NCBI GenBank assembly: GCA_934661005.1
Contig: CAKUIK010000016.1
Coordinates: forward strand, 1 to 48,028
Source of the DNA: an uncultured Slackia sp.
GTDB lineage: Bacteria > Actinomycetota > Coriobacteriia > Coriobacteriales > Eggerthellaceae
Length of the DNA stretch: 48,028 bases
Direction: 5' to 3'
The notes beneath the pieces are model-generated. The model was not told where the DNA came from, searched no databases, and saw nothing but the letters and a program-made list of their open reading frames with translations. Position 1 is the first letter of the stretch. Each line of letters begins with the position of its first letter. Positions 1 to 7,357 of this stretch are shown here, one piece after another. The translations under genes and the position numbers were made by a program.

Positions 1-73
<73 letters not shown>

Positions 74-81
74 GAAATTTT

Positions 82-113
82 ACAGCCGAGGCAAGCTTCT
101 CGGCTGTTTTCGT
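82..113 (+). terminator. Intrinsic terminator after tRNA-Gly
   Basis: A perfect 9-bp stem (ACAGCCGAG / CTCGGCTGT) with an 8-nt loop is followed by a T-rich tail. It lies 8 nt after the CCA end of the tRNA. Confidence 0.85.
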
Positions 114-198
114 TTTCGAGCACGGAGCGGGGCTCGAACCGATGAGGTGGAATTCCGTCAAGAAAACCGCCCCGTGGGTGGTTTTGTGCCAGCTGGCG

Positions 199-204
199 TA
201 TAAT
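199..204 (+). promoter_or_regulatory. -10 box TATAAT before the trkH operon
   Basis: A perfect TATAAT stands 9 nt before the ATG at 214. There is no good -35 at standard spacing and no Shine-Dalgarno sequence between the box and the ATG, so the transcript may be leaderless or nearly so. Confidence 0.55.
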
Positions 205-213
205 CATTCAATT

Positions 214-354
214 ATGGATTTGCGAGCCTACAAAGAAACGATGAACAGTCTGAAGACGCCTATGCAAGGGGTCTTCGTCGTTGTGCTGTGCGCGGTGGCT
301 TTCGTTGTGTGGCTTGGCGTGCTCGTGGTCATCACGAAGTTGTTGATGGGTTAG
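214..354 (+). CDS. Small single-pass membrane protein upstream of trkH
   Basis: This 46-residue ORF has a basic/polar N-terminus followed by one hydrophobic segment (about residues 19-42). Its stop is 6 nt before the TrkH start, so the two are probably cotranscribed from the TATAAT at 199. I do not recognise a family. It could be a small accessory protein of the potassium transporter, but that rests on position alone. An alternative start is the ATG at 241. The longer ORF that runs upstream through the tRNA is an artefact. Confidence 0.5.
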   Translation: MDLRAYKETMNSLKTPMQGVFVVVLCAVAFVVWLGVLVVITKLLMG

Positions 355-360
355 CGCGCT

Positions 361-1881
361 ATGTGGCAGAAATTCTCATTCTACGATTTCCGCGTAATCG
401 CGCACTACTTGGGCGTGCTTATGATGTTTCTCGCCGCCGCGGAGTGCGTTCCCTTCGTTGTAGCCATTGTGTTGGGCGAATGGCAGCCGGCGTCGCATTA
501 CCTGTTCGGTATGGGCGTTGCCCTCATTGTCGGCTCGCTTTTGCGACTTGTTCTTCCAAGCCCGGGCAAACTCACGCCGAAGCAGGCATTGGCGGTTACG
601 GGTTTTGCCTGGCTTGCGTTGGCTCTTCTGGGTTGCATACCTTTATATATGTCGGGACATTACGGCAGCATGCTTGACGCAATATTCGAAGGCATGAGCG
701 CGTGGACCACGACGGGTTGCTCTTTGGTGCAAGACATCGACCATATGTCGATTGCCGATAATACTTGGCGCTTCACCATGCAATGCATCGGCGGCCAAGG
801 CGTTGTCGTTATTGCTCTGTCGTTGGGCCTGTTTGGCCGCGCGGTTGACTCGTCGCTGTATTCGTCCGAAGGCCGCAGTGAGCACGTTATTCCCAACATT
901 ATGCAAACAGCGCGCTTTATCGTGCGCTTCTCGATGGCGACTATTGTCATTGGCACCGTTCTTACGACGGCGGTGTGCCTGTTTATCGGCATGGCTCCCG
1001 TGAGGGCGTTTTTCAATGGCCTCTGGCTTGCCGTTGCCTCGTTTAATACGGGCGGCATGACTTCGATGTCGACGGGCATCATCTACTACCATTGCGCACC
1101 GCTTGAAATCGTCATTATGGTGCTCATTCTTTTGGGCTCCATCAACTTCACTCTCCACAGCGAGGTGTGGAAGGGCCACATCGAGCACTTCTTCCGCGAT
1201 ATCGAGATTCGCACGCTCGTCGTGTGGCTGAGCGTGATTCTGGCTGCGTTCGTCGCAACGCTGTGCGCGGCGGGGGTCTACGACGATTTGCCGACGCTTC
1301 TGCGTCGGGCCGTGTTTACCGTTGTGGCGGCATTCTCGTCGACGGGCTTCCAAACCATTAGCGTGAACCAAATGACCACGGTGGTTTCGAGCGGTGCCTT
1401 GCTCATTATCATCTTCTGTATGGCGGTTGGCGGTTCGGCCGGATCGACCACAGGTGGTATCAAAGTGCTGCGCATCGGTGTTTTGGTCAAGGAATTGGTC
1501 GCCTACATCAAAGATCTGCTTGCGCCTGCTTCTGCGCGACAGGTCGTTATGTATTACCACGTGGGCCGCCGCCCGCTTTCCCACGACTTGGTTCGAGCGA
1601 ATCTCGTCGTGCTGCTTCTGTATGGCGTGGCATTTCTCGTCACGACTATCGTCACGGTGGCCTTCGGTTACGCTGCGGCGCCTTCCATGTTCGAGTCGGT
1701 GTCTATGGTGTCGAATATCGGCATGTCGTGCGGCATTATTCAGCCGGGCATGCCCGACCCGCTGAAGATGCTCTATATCGTCGATATGTGGGCTGGCCGT
1801 CTTGAATACGTGACGCTCATCGCGCTGCTGGTTTCCATCGTCGCGTCTATTCGTCCGAAGAGGAGGGTCCGTGCACGCTAG
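361..1881 (+). CDS. trkH: TrkH family potassium uptake membrane protein
   Basis: This is the membrane translocating subunit of a Trk/Ktr-type K+ uptake system, 506 residues, normal for the family. The four selectivity-filter loops typical of the TrkH/KtrB fold are visible: TTTG near residue 116, NTGG near 229, SSTGF near 325 and SNIGM near 450. Each follows a hydrophobic helix. The cytosolic regulator TrkA/KtrA that normally gates this pore is not in the window. The gene overlaps the next one by 11 nt, and an AGGAGG at its 3' end serves the downstream start, so the genes are translationally close. It is preceded by a small membrane ORF 6 nt upstream. No clear ribosome binding site precedes its own ATG. 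Confidence 0.93.
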   Translation: MWQKFSFYDFRVIAHYLGVLMMFLAAAECVPFVVAIVLGEWQPASHYLFGMGVALIVGSLLRLVLPSPGKLTPKQALAVTGFAWLALALLGCIPLYMSGHYGSMLDAIFEGMSAWTTTGCSLVQDIDHMSIADNTWRFTMQCIGGQGVVVIALSLGLFGRAVDSSLYSSEGRSEHVIPNIMQTARFIVRFSMATIVIGTVLTTAVCLFIGMAPVRAFFNGLWLAVASFNTGGMTSMSTGIIYYHCAPLEIVIMVLILLGSINFTLHSEVWKGHIEHFFRDIEIRTLVVWLSVILAAFVATLCAAGVYDDLPTLLRRAVFTVVAAFSSTGFQTISVNQMTTVVSSGALLIIIFCMAVGGSAGSTTGGIKVLRIGVLVKELVAYIKDLLAPASARQVVMYYHVGRRPLSHDLVRANLVVLLLYGVAFLVTTIVTVAFGYAAAPSMFESVSMVSNIGMSCGIIQPGMPDPLKMLYIVDMWAGRLEYVTLIALLVSIVASIRPKRRVRAR

Positions 1882-2614
1882 CATGAATAAGCTGTCGCGC
1901 TTCGCCGTGGCCGCCGCGCTCGTTGCCGCTGTGGGCCTCGCGCCCGCGGGCATCGCGCTTGCCGTTGACGGCGATGGCAGCTCCGCTGGGTCGGTGTCAG
2001 ATTCCGATTCGACCACGATTACCGACAAGAAGGACGTGTCGAAGGCGCGCGTCGATGCTGCCGCGGCCGATGCCGATGCGGCACAGGGCGAAAACGGCAA
2101 GGCGGAAGCGCTTGAGCCTATAGACGACCCGAACAATTCAATCGATGATGGTCAGACGTCCGATAACTCGTTTCTCTATGATGCGTCTATCGCCGATTTG
2201 GCTGGCGCCGATTCGTACTACGACAAGCAAACCGTGCAGGTGACGGGCGAAGTGGTGGGCGAAGCCATTGACGTGACGGGCGATGCCGACCATGCTTGGA
2301 TCGTGCTGCGCGACCCTGACACGGGGTCGACCGTCACCGTGTTCATGCGTCGCAGCGACCTGCGAAAAATCGATACTTATGGCGCCTATGGCGTAACGGG
2401 GACGACCCTGCGTGTTCGTGGCGTGTTCAACTTGGCATGTTCCCAGCACGAAGGCGAAAGCGATGTGCATGCTCAAGTGGTCAACACGGTGTCGGCCGGC
2501 TATGAGCATAAAGACGCTTTCGACATTGATGACTTCGTGCCCGGCGCTGTGACGGTTGTTGTGGGAATTGTTTTGGCGCTCGTGTTTTGGCGCATGCGGG
2601 AAAGGTCTCGTTAA
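1871..2614 (+). CDS. Exported, membrane-anchored OB-fold-like protein
   Basis: This 247-residue protein has an N-terminal signal peptide (hydrophobic core about residues 9-30, ending in an Ala-rich cleavage region). A disordered Asp/Ala/Ser-rich linker follows. A compact domain around residues 110-205 contains V-x-V-T-G-E-V-V-G and L-R-V-R-G-V-F patterns typical of small OB-fold (tRNA_anti-like) domains. A C-terminal membrane helix with an RMRERSR tail ends the protein. The GTG start at 1871 is chosen because AGGAGG lies 4 nt upstream; an ATG at 1883 is the alternative. It sits between trkH and rsgA, overlapping trkH and ending in TAATG with rsgA. Ligand and role are unknown; the family call is from pattern only. 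Confidence 0.7.
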   Translation: MHASMNKLSRFAVAAALVAAVGLAPAGIALAVDGDGSSAGSVSDSDSTTITDKKDVSKARVDAAAADADAAQGENGKAEALEPIDDPNNSIDDGQTSDNSFLYDASIADLAGADSYYDKQTVQVTGEVVGEAIDVTGDADHAWIVLRDPDTGSTVTVFMRRSDLRKIDTYGAYGVTGTTLRVRGVFNLACSQHEGESDVHAQVVNTVSAGYEHKDAFDIDDFVPGAVTVVVGIVLALVFWRMRERSR

Positions 2615-3582
2615 TGCAAGGAACCGTTATCAAGCTCGACCGAGGGTATCCGCTCGTGCGTTTGGCCGATGGGCGCGAGCTTCGCTGCGAACATGCGACG
2701 GCCCTGGTGAAAGGCGCCGATGTGCGTGCGACCACGGGCGATATCGTCGATGTATCGGCGCCCGACGGCCACGATAAGGGCATTATCGAACGCGTGCACG
2801 ATCGCAAGCGTGCCTTCGTGCGCAAAGACCCGACGGAGCGCATGGAACAGCAGGTTCTCGCTGCGAATTTCGACACCGTTATTGTGGCGGAGCCCTTGGT
2901 TGGCATTAATGTGCGCCGCCTTGAACGCGAGCTCGTCCTTGCCCATGAAAGCGGTGCGAGCGTCGCCGTGGTTCTTACCAAGGCCGATTTGGCGGAAACC
3001 GAGGTCGAGCTCGCGCAAGCGCGCGATTTGGTTGAAAAAATTGCCCACGGAACGCCCGTTTTGGTCGTTTCCGCCGAAGACCCCCAAAGTGTGGAGGGCG
3101 TGCGTGCCCTGATTCCGGAAGGGCGCGTTGCCGTGCTGCTCGGAAAGAGCGGCGTTGGCAAGTCGAGCTTGGTGAATCTGCTGGTGGGAAGTGAGGTTCA
3201 GGCTACGGGTGCCGTGCGCGAAGGCGACGGCAAGGGCCGCCATACGACGGTGTCGCGCGAAATGATCGCAATTCCCGGCGCTGGCAGCGTGGTTGACATG
3301 CCGGGCGTGCGCGGACTTGCTTTGTGGGATTCGGACGCGGGTATCGAGGCGGCGTTCGTTGATGTGGAAAAGCTTGCCGAGCAGTGCCGCTTCCGCGATT
3401 GCCGCCACGAGGCGGAACCCGGATGCGCGGTGCGAGCCGCCGTGAAATCGGGCGAACTCCCCAAGGAGCGCTATGACAGTTACCTTCGCCTGCGCGGTGA
3501 GGTGCGAGAGGCCAAAAAGCGCAACGAAGAAGCGAAGCGCATTCGCTCGCGCAAGGGGCATCCTCGCCGTTGGAAGGGATAG
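2614..3582 (+). CDS. rsgA: Ribosome small-subunit-dependent GTPase A
   Basis: RsgA (YjeQ) is a circularly permuted GTPase that acts late in 30S ribosomal subunit maturation. The 322-residue protein shows the expected order: N-terminal OB fold (residues 1-70), G4 TKAD near 122, Walker A/G1 GKSGVGKSS near 176, G3 DMPG near 228, then a C-terminal zinc-binding knuckle (Cys, Cys, His, Cys around residues 257-270). The C-terminus is basic, as usual for rRNA contact. The ATG at 2614 overlaps the stop of the previous gene as TAATG and has GGGAAAGG upstream. The longer reading from 2587 would overlap the preceding gene further and adds no homologous sequence. Confidence 0.95.
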   Translation: MQGTVIKLDRGYPLVRLADGRELRCEHATALVKGADVRATTGDIVDVSAPDGHDKGIIERVHDRKRAFVRKDPTERMEQQVLAANFDTVIVAEPLVGINVRRLERELVLAHESGASVAVVLTKADLAETEVELAQARDLVEKIAHGTPVLVVSAEDPQSVEGVRALIPEGRVAVLLGKSGVGKSSLVNLLVGSEVQATGAVREGDGKGRHTTVSREMIAIPGAGSVVDMPGVRGLALWDSDAGIEAAFVDVEKLAEQCRFRDCRHEAEPGCAVRAAVKSGELPKERYDSYLRLRGEVREAKKRNEEAKRIRSRKGHPRRWKG

Positions 3583-3708
3583 GTCGGCCGCATGCCGTTT
3601 TCCCGGTGGTGCTTGAACGGTTTCGAATTCCTACTCATATGAGCATAAATGCACATGTTCGTCGTGTGAGTTGAAGTTGCTACCAGGCTTTCTTGTCTTT
3701 TTCAGCCC

Positions 3709-3714
3709 TAAAAT
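3709..3714 (+). promoter_or_regulatory. -10 box TAAAAT before the metal exporter
   Basis: A TAAAAT hexamer ends 8 nt before the ATG at 3723. No Shine-Dalgarno is visible, so translation of the exporter may be leaderless. No convincing -35 is seen. Confidence 0.4.
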
Positions 3715-3722
3715 GTTCCGCC

Positions 3723-4799
3723 ATGGAAACTTTTGCTGAAATACTCCCGCATGCCTTCGAGCACGCATTCTTTGACACCTTGAAGTTGGTGCCGTTTTTG
3801 TTCGTGACCTATCTCGCTATGGAGGCGCTCGAACATTACGCGAACGCGAAAAGTGTTGCCGCGGTTCGGCGCGCTGGCGTCGCCGGGCCCGCTATCGGTG
3901 CGCTTTTGGGCGTGGTGCCCCAGTGCGGCTTTTCCGCCGCTGCCGCCACGCTGTATTCTGCCCGCGTCATCACCCTTGGCACGCTGTTCGCTGTGTTCCT
4001 TTCCACGAGCGATGAAATGCTGCCCATCATGATCGCCGCGCAGGCGCCTGCGGGCTTCATTGCCGAGGTGCTCGCCATTAAGGCTGTGTGTGGCCTTATT
4101 GCGGGCTTCGCTATCGATGCGGTGCTACGCCTTCGCCACCACGCCGTTGAAGCAATGCGCATTCATGATTTGTGCGAACGCGACCATTGCGGCTGCGACG
4201 ATGACGACTTGCCGCATGGGTTTGCTGCCGCGCAGGAAGAAAGCGAAGATGGCTCTCACAGCCATGCCCAGGGCTTGCCGAGCGAACTCTCGGAAGGGCG
4301 TGCGCGCGAAGTCGAAGAAAGTCGCGCCTCAGACGATAGCCATAATCACGGCCATAACCACGACCTCGAGTATGGTCACTCGCATGGGCATGCGCACGGC
4401 TTCGCGGCTATCGCGAAAAGCTCCCTTGTGCATACGCTGCAAGTCACGTTGTTCATATTCTTGGTTTCGCTTGCGCTCGAGGTCGTCATCGACGGCGTTG
4501 GCGAAGAGGCGCTTGCTGCGTTCATCTCTGCTAATTCGAGCCTATCGGTCGTGGTGTCGGCAATCGTGGGCCTTATCCCCAACTGCGCTGCGTCTGTCGT
4601 TATTACGGAGCTGTATCTCGAAGGCGCCCTTTCCTCGGGAGCTATGCTCGCGGGCTTGCTAGTGAGCGCCGGTGTTGGCTTGCTCGTGCTGTTCCGCGCG
4701 AACCGCCCTATGCGCGAGAATTTCCTTATTGCCGCAGGTCTCGTTGCATGCGGCGTGGTGTTCGGCTTTGTTGTTGGTGCATTCGGAATCGTCCTGTAG
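3723..4799 (+). CDS. Putative heavy-metal/manganese exporter (ArsP_2/DUF2899-like)
   Basis: This 358-residue polytopic membrane protein has about ten hydrophobic segments in two halves, each with a matching motif: VVPQCGF near residue 64 and LIPNCAAS near 284. That arrangement fits the putative 10-TM heavy-metal exporter family (PF11449), often called putative manganese transporter. A long cytosolic loop (about residues 145-230) contains several Cys and a dense His-rich stretch (repeated HNHGHNHD and HSHGHAHG), likely to bind metal. The ATG at 3723 starts at the first conserved segment; the upstream TTG at 3693 would add only ten unlikely residues. The metal is not determinable from sequence. 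Confidence 0.8.
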   Translation: METFAEILPHAFEHAFFDTLKLVPFLFVTYLAMEALEHYANAKSVAAVRRAGVAGPAIGALLGVVPQCGFSAAAATLYSARVITLGTLFAVFLSTSDEMLPIMIAAQAPAGFIAEVLAIKAVCGLIAGFAIDAVLRLRHHAVEAMRIHDLCERDHCGCDDDDLPHGFAAAQEESEDGSHSHAQGLPSELSEGRAREVEESRASDDSHNHGHNHDLEYGHSHGHAHGFAAIAKSSLVHTLQVTLFIFLVSLALEVVIDGVGEEALAAFISANSSLSVVVSAIVGLIPNCAASVVITELYLEGALSSGAMLAGLLVSAGVGLLVLFRANRPMRENFLIAAGLVACGVVFGFVVGAFGIVL

Positions 4800-5118
4800 G
4801 TTATTTATCGCCGAGCTTCGTCTTTCGGTGAAAATCATAGACAATCATTCGTGGGGCGTTTAGTATAATTCTCCAATTGAAAGGTGCTCTCTGCGTTCGT
4901 TATTGCATGGGGGGGGGGTCGCTGCTGTTCACTGTGCGTCATCGGTGCTTCAGCACTTTTTCAGCATGTAAACAGAATCGTTTCAATGCGGGGGATTGCT
5001 TCGAATACTGGATAGCATGAGCGCGCTGTTTGCAATTAAGAGAGTCTGTGCCGCCGCCGCTTGAGCAGGGCGCGGCATAGGGGGAGAAACAATAGATGAT
5101 GAAGGGAGGTCGGCTTCG
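4800..5118 (+). other. Non-coding stretch with promoter and G10 tract
   Basis: About 320 nt without a convincing gene. A perfect TATAAT lies at 4864-4869. A run of ten G residues (4909-4918) follows. A short hairpin GTGC/GCAC at 4945-4956 precedes a T5 run, and a TGCCGC/GCGGCA hairpin lies at 5049-5077. Two tiny ORFs (4907-5020, 37 codons, starting through the G tract; and 5017-5064, 15 codons, ATGA-overlapped) could be leader peptides but have no other support. The region probably forms a structured 5' leader of the winged-helix gene at 5119. Confidence 0.4.
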
Positions 5119-5376
5119 TTGCGTGGCGAGACCGAATCCCAGGGAGTTCGCTTGAGCTCCGCTCAAAAAAGAATTCTAGGCTACATTTCGGCGGAAACGA
5201 CGCTGTCCGATGGCGTGCGCTGCTCGAAAAAGGAGCTTGCCAAGCAGGCGGGCTGCAGCGTGCAAACCGTCGATAGGGCGATTTTTCGTTTGCGCAAGCT
5301 CGGCCTTATCGAGGTCGAGGAATGCCATGCCGACTCTGGCGCGCAAACGGCGAATCTTTATCGCGCCAAGCGCTAG
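5119..5376 (+). CDS. Small winged helix-turn-helix protein
   Basis: An 85-residue DNA-binding protein. Residues about 15-75 form a winged HTH: a helix beginning SSAQKRIL, then KKELAKQAGCS-QTVDRAI as helix-turn-recognition helix, then FRLRKLGLIEV leading into the wing. The pattern resembles MarR/GntR- or replication-initiator-type winged helices; no effector domain is present. The TTG start is chosen because GGAGGT lies 8 nt upstream and it includes the full first helix. Target and role are unknown. It is followed 20 nt later by a new promoter and an RNA hairpin, so it is probably the last gene of its unit. Confidence 0.75.
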   Translation: MRGETESQGVRLSSAQKRILGYISAETTLSDGVRCSKKELAKQAGCSVQTVDRAIFRLRKLGLIEVEECHADSGAQTANLYRAKR

Positions 5377-5396
5377 CGTCGCCTGGCCGATTTGCT

Positions 5397-5402
5397 TATA
5401 AT
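5397..5402 (+). promoter_or_regulatory. -10 box TATAAT before hairpin RNA/HD gene
   Basis: A perfect TATAAT lies 20 nt after the winged-helix stop codon. Transcription from it would begin near 5409 and run directly into the strong hairpin at 5450-5517. Confidence 0.55.
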
Positions 5403-5408
5403 TCGGCT

Positions 5409-5521
5409 CAATTGAAGATTTGCCTACCCTCATCCCCGGGTGAGGGATGAAATGGCACCTGCATCGTTTCGTTAGGGGTCGCGCGGCATGCGCGATAGAA
5501 ACGCTGCGGGTGCCATTTTGC
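5409..5521 (+). ncRNA. Candidate structured RNA or attenuator
   Basis: Downstream of the TATAAT, a first small hairpin (CCCTCA/TGAGGG, 5427-5446) is followed by a long two-level hairpin. Its outer arms, 5450-5470 and 5498-5517, pair over about 20 positions with few mismatches. An inner 6-bp stem TCGCGC/GCGCGA is at 5479-5495. The long stem ends in TTTTG at 5516-5520. It could be a short terminated RNA of about 110 nt or an attenuator for the HD gene at 5580. I do not recognise a T-box, SRP or SAM core motif. Confidence 0.45.
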
Positions 5522-5579
5522 TTAAGGGCGAATTCGTTGTGCGCGCCCGTGCGGCGCGCAGGAAGAAGGAGGCAATACT

Positions 5580-6182
5580 ATGGCGAAACTCGATGCTGGC
5601 ATGACGCGTGAAGCGGCGTTTGACCTGCTGAAGGAACATAACAAAGAGGCGTTCCATATCGAGCACGGCGAAACGGTTGAGTCGACCATGCGCTATTTCG
5701 CGCGCGAGTTCGACCCCGAAAACGAAGAATTCTGGGGCATCGTGGGCCTTCTGCACGATCTCGATTGGGAAGAGCACGACGACGAGCCCGAGAAGCACAC
5801 GCTGTACGCCACGCCCCTTATTGAGGCGGCTGGCGGAACGCCCGAGCTCGTGCGTGCGATTCAGAGCCATACGAGCGACTTCAACACCGATTTGCCCAAG
5901 CCTGAGCTTCAAATGGAAAAAATCTTGTTCGCGACCGAGGAGCTCACGGGCCTTATTGGCGCGGCAATCGCGATGCGCCCGAGCAAGAGCGTCATGGACT
6001 TCGAGGTGAAATCGCTGAAGAAGAAGTTCAAAGACAAGCGATTCGCCGCCGGCGTGAGCCGCGATGTGATTCGCTCGGGCGCCGAGATGCTCGGTTGGGA
6101 GCTGGACGAGCTGTTCGATCGCACCATCAAGGCGATGCAGAGCTTCGCGCCCGATCGTGACACCTTCAAGCCCGCCGAATAA
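5580..6182 (+). CDS. HD-domain phosphohydrolase-like protein
   Basis: A 200-residue HD-superfamily protein. The metal-ligand pattern is visible as H29 (in HGETV), the H59-D60 doublet in LLHDLDWE, H73 and H97 (IQSHTS). This is the order expected for the single-domain HDIG hydrolases found in many anaerobes. The C-terminal half is helical and charged. AAGAAGGAGG lies just before the ATG. It is followed within 10 nt by a bidirectional terminator. The substrate is unknown; family members act on phosphoesters or nucleotides. Confidence 0.85.
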   Translation: MAKLDAGMTREAAFDLLKEHNKEAFHIEHGETVESTMRYFAREFDPENEEFWGIVGLLHDLDWEEHDDEPEKHTLYATPLIEAAGGTPELVRAIQSHTSDFNTDLPKPELQMEKILFATEELTGLIGAAIAMRPSKSVMDFEVKSLKKKFKDKRFAAGVSRDVIRSGAEMLGWELDELFDRTIKAMQSFAPDRDTFKPAE

Positions 6183-6188
6183 CGAATA

Positions 6189-6215
6189 AGGCCGCCCGGC
6201 GAGGGCGGCCTTTCT
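6189..6215. terminator. Bidirectional terminator
   Basis: A 9-bp stem AGGCCGCCC/GGGCGGCCT (6189-6197 with 6203-6211) is followed by a T-rich run on the plus strand. It separates the convergent HD and phospholipase-like genes. Confidence 0.8.
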
Positions 6216-6228
6216 GCTCTGGCTGTTG

Positions 6229-7173
6229 TTATTCTTCCACGGGCTGACCCGAGAAATTGAGACCTCTCGTGAGCTTTCGCGCCGCGGCCTCGTCGAAATC
6301 TTGCGCGTCGAACGCCCCAATCGCGTCGAACGCTGTGGCTTTCGTGCCGTCGAAAATATCCCAGAAGCTCTGCGTGCTCGTTTCGTGGGTGTAAGGGTTT
6401 TCCCATGCGTGGCGCATGCGGTTGTCGAAATCGCTCACGCGTGTGGCGTTGTCGCGATGCGACATCGATTTATAGAACGAGAATTGCCTGTTCAGAATGC
6501 GCGTTTCGACGGTATTGAGCGCACTTTGCATGGTGCCGTTCGGGGAATAGAACAGTCGCTGCGCGCGGCGGAAATCGTGCACGGCGGAAACGAACAGGTC
6601 GACGGGCGGGAATGCGCGGTATGCCTTCATCGCCATGAAGGCATACATTTTCCCAATGGTTTGCAAGGTGCGCTCGCTTGCGTGAAGCGTTTCCTCAAAG
6701 GGGCGGTACGAGCGAATGGTACGACCTACTTTGCTGAACAGCACCATTTCGTCGTATTCGCGCTCGATTTCGGCATGGACTTCGCTTTCTTGGCTGCGGT
6801 CAAGCCCGTCGACGCCCGCGTCGCAAATGGCGTATTGCTGGCAATAGACGAGCGGATGCATGGCGCGGTCGAGCGAATAGTGGCACAGAAAGCCCAGGGC
6901 ATACGCGCGGCCGACGGGCAGCTCATCTTCTTCGAGCACCTGCAGGCTTTCTTTCAGCGCGGCGATGAGCTTGCTGGGCGTGTCGTGGTGCATGACGCTT
7001 CCCAGGCCGAAGAATTCCTTCATGCTTGGCGAAAGAACGAGATAGAACAGCGGGTCGGGGCCTTGGTTGCCCAACAAAAACGCATCTTTCTCGTCGATCG
7101 ACTTGCCAATGACGTGCGAATGCGCGGCATACACATCTCGGCCGAAGAAATCGTGGGTAAGAATCGCAGGCAT
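6229..7173 (-). CDS. Zinc-dependent phospholipase C-like protein
   Basis: A 314-residue protein of the zinc-dependent phospholipase C (PF00882-like) family common in Firmicutes and Coriobacteriia. Candidate zinc ligands are H7-D8 near the N-terminus, H18/H20, D40 in GNQGPDP, H62/H63, and the cluster H98, D102, H106 (in LCHYSLDRAMH). There is no signal peptide, unlike secreted clostridial phospholipases, so a cytosolic role is likely. The ATG at 7173 has GGGAGG just upstream. The gene converges with the HD gene across a shared terminator. Enzyme activity is not proven by sequence. Confidence 0.85.
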   Translation of the reverse strand: MPAILTHDFFGRDVYAAHSHVIGKSIDEKDAFLLGNQGPDPLFYLVLSPSMKEFFGLGSVMHHDTPSKLIAALKESLQVLEEDELPVGRAYALGFLCHYSLDRAMHPLVYCQQYAICDAGVDGLDRSQESEVHAEIEREYDEMVLFSKVGRTIRSYRPFEETLHASERTLQTIGKMYAFMAMKAYRAFPPVDLFVSAVHDFRRAQRLFYSPNGTMQSALNTVETRILNRQFSFYKSMSHRDNATRVSDFDNRMRHAWENPYTHETSTQSFWDIFDGTKATAFDAIGAFDAQDFDEAAARKLTRGLNFSGQPVEE

Positions 7174-7267
7174 GATGCCTCCCTTTCGGAAGTGTGGCGC
7201 GGGGTCGTTTTACGGCGAATTGACGTTAAGCCGCCAAAGCGCGCACCCCAGTGTAGGCCCCATGATA

Positions 7268-7273
7268 TACAAT
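7268..7273 (+). promoter_or_regulatory. Possible -10 box for the MFS gene
   Basis: TACAAT within ATATACAATC lies about 85 nt before the MFS start codon in the divergent intergenic region. No good -35 is seen at 16-18 nt. Confidence 0.3.
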
Positions 7274-7357
7274 CGTTCGAGCGTTTTTTCCGCTGCGCCC
7301 AGAACTTTACGCAAGTTGTTATTTTGGGCGTCCCTCCCACGAAAAAAGGAAGCACGC

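Noticed and set aside
4907..5020. 37-codon ORF through the G10 tract
   Set aside because: No ribosome binding site and no recognisable sequence; kept only as part of the non-coding description.
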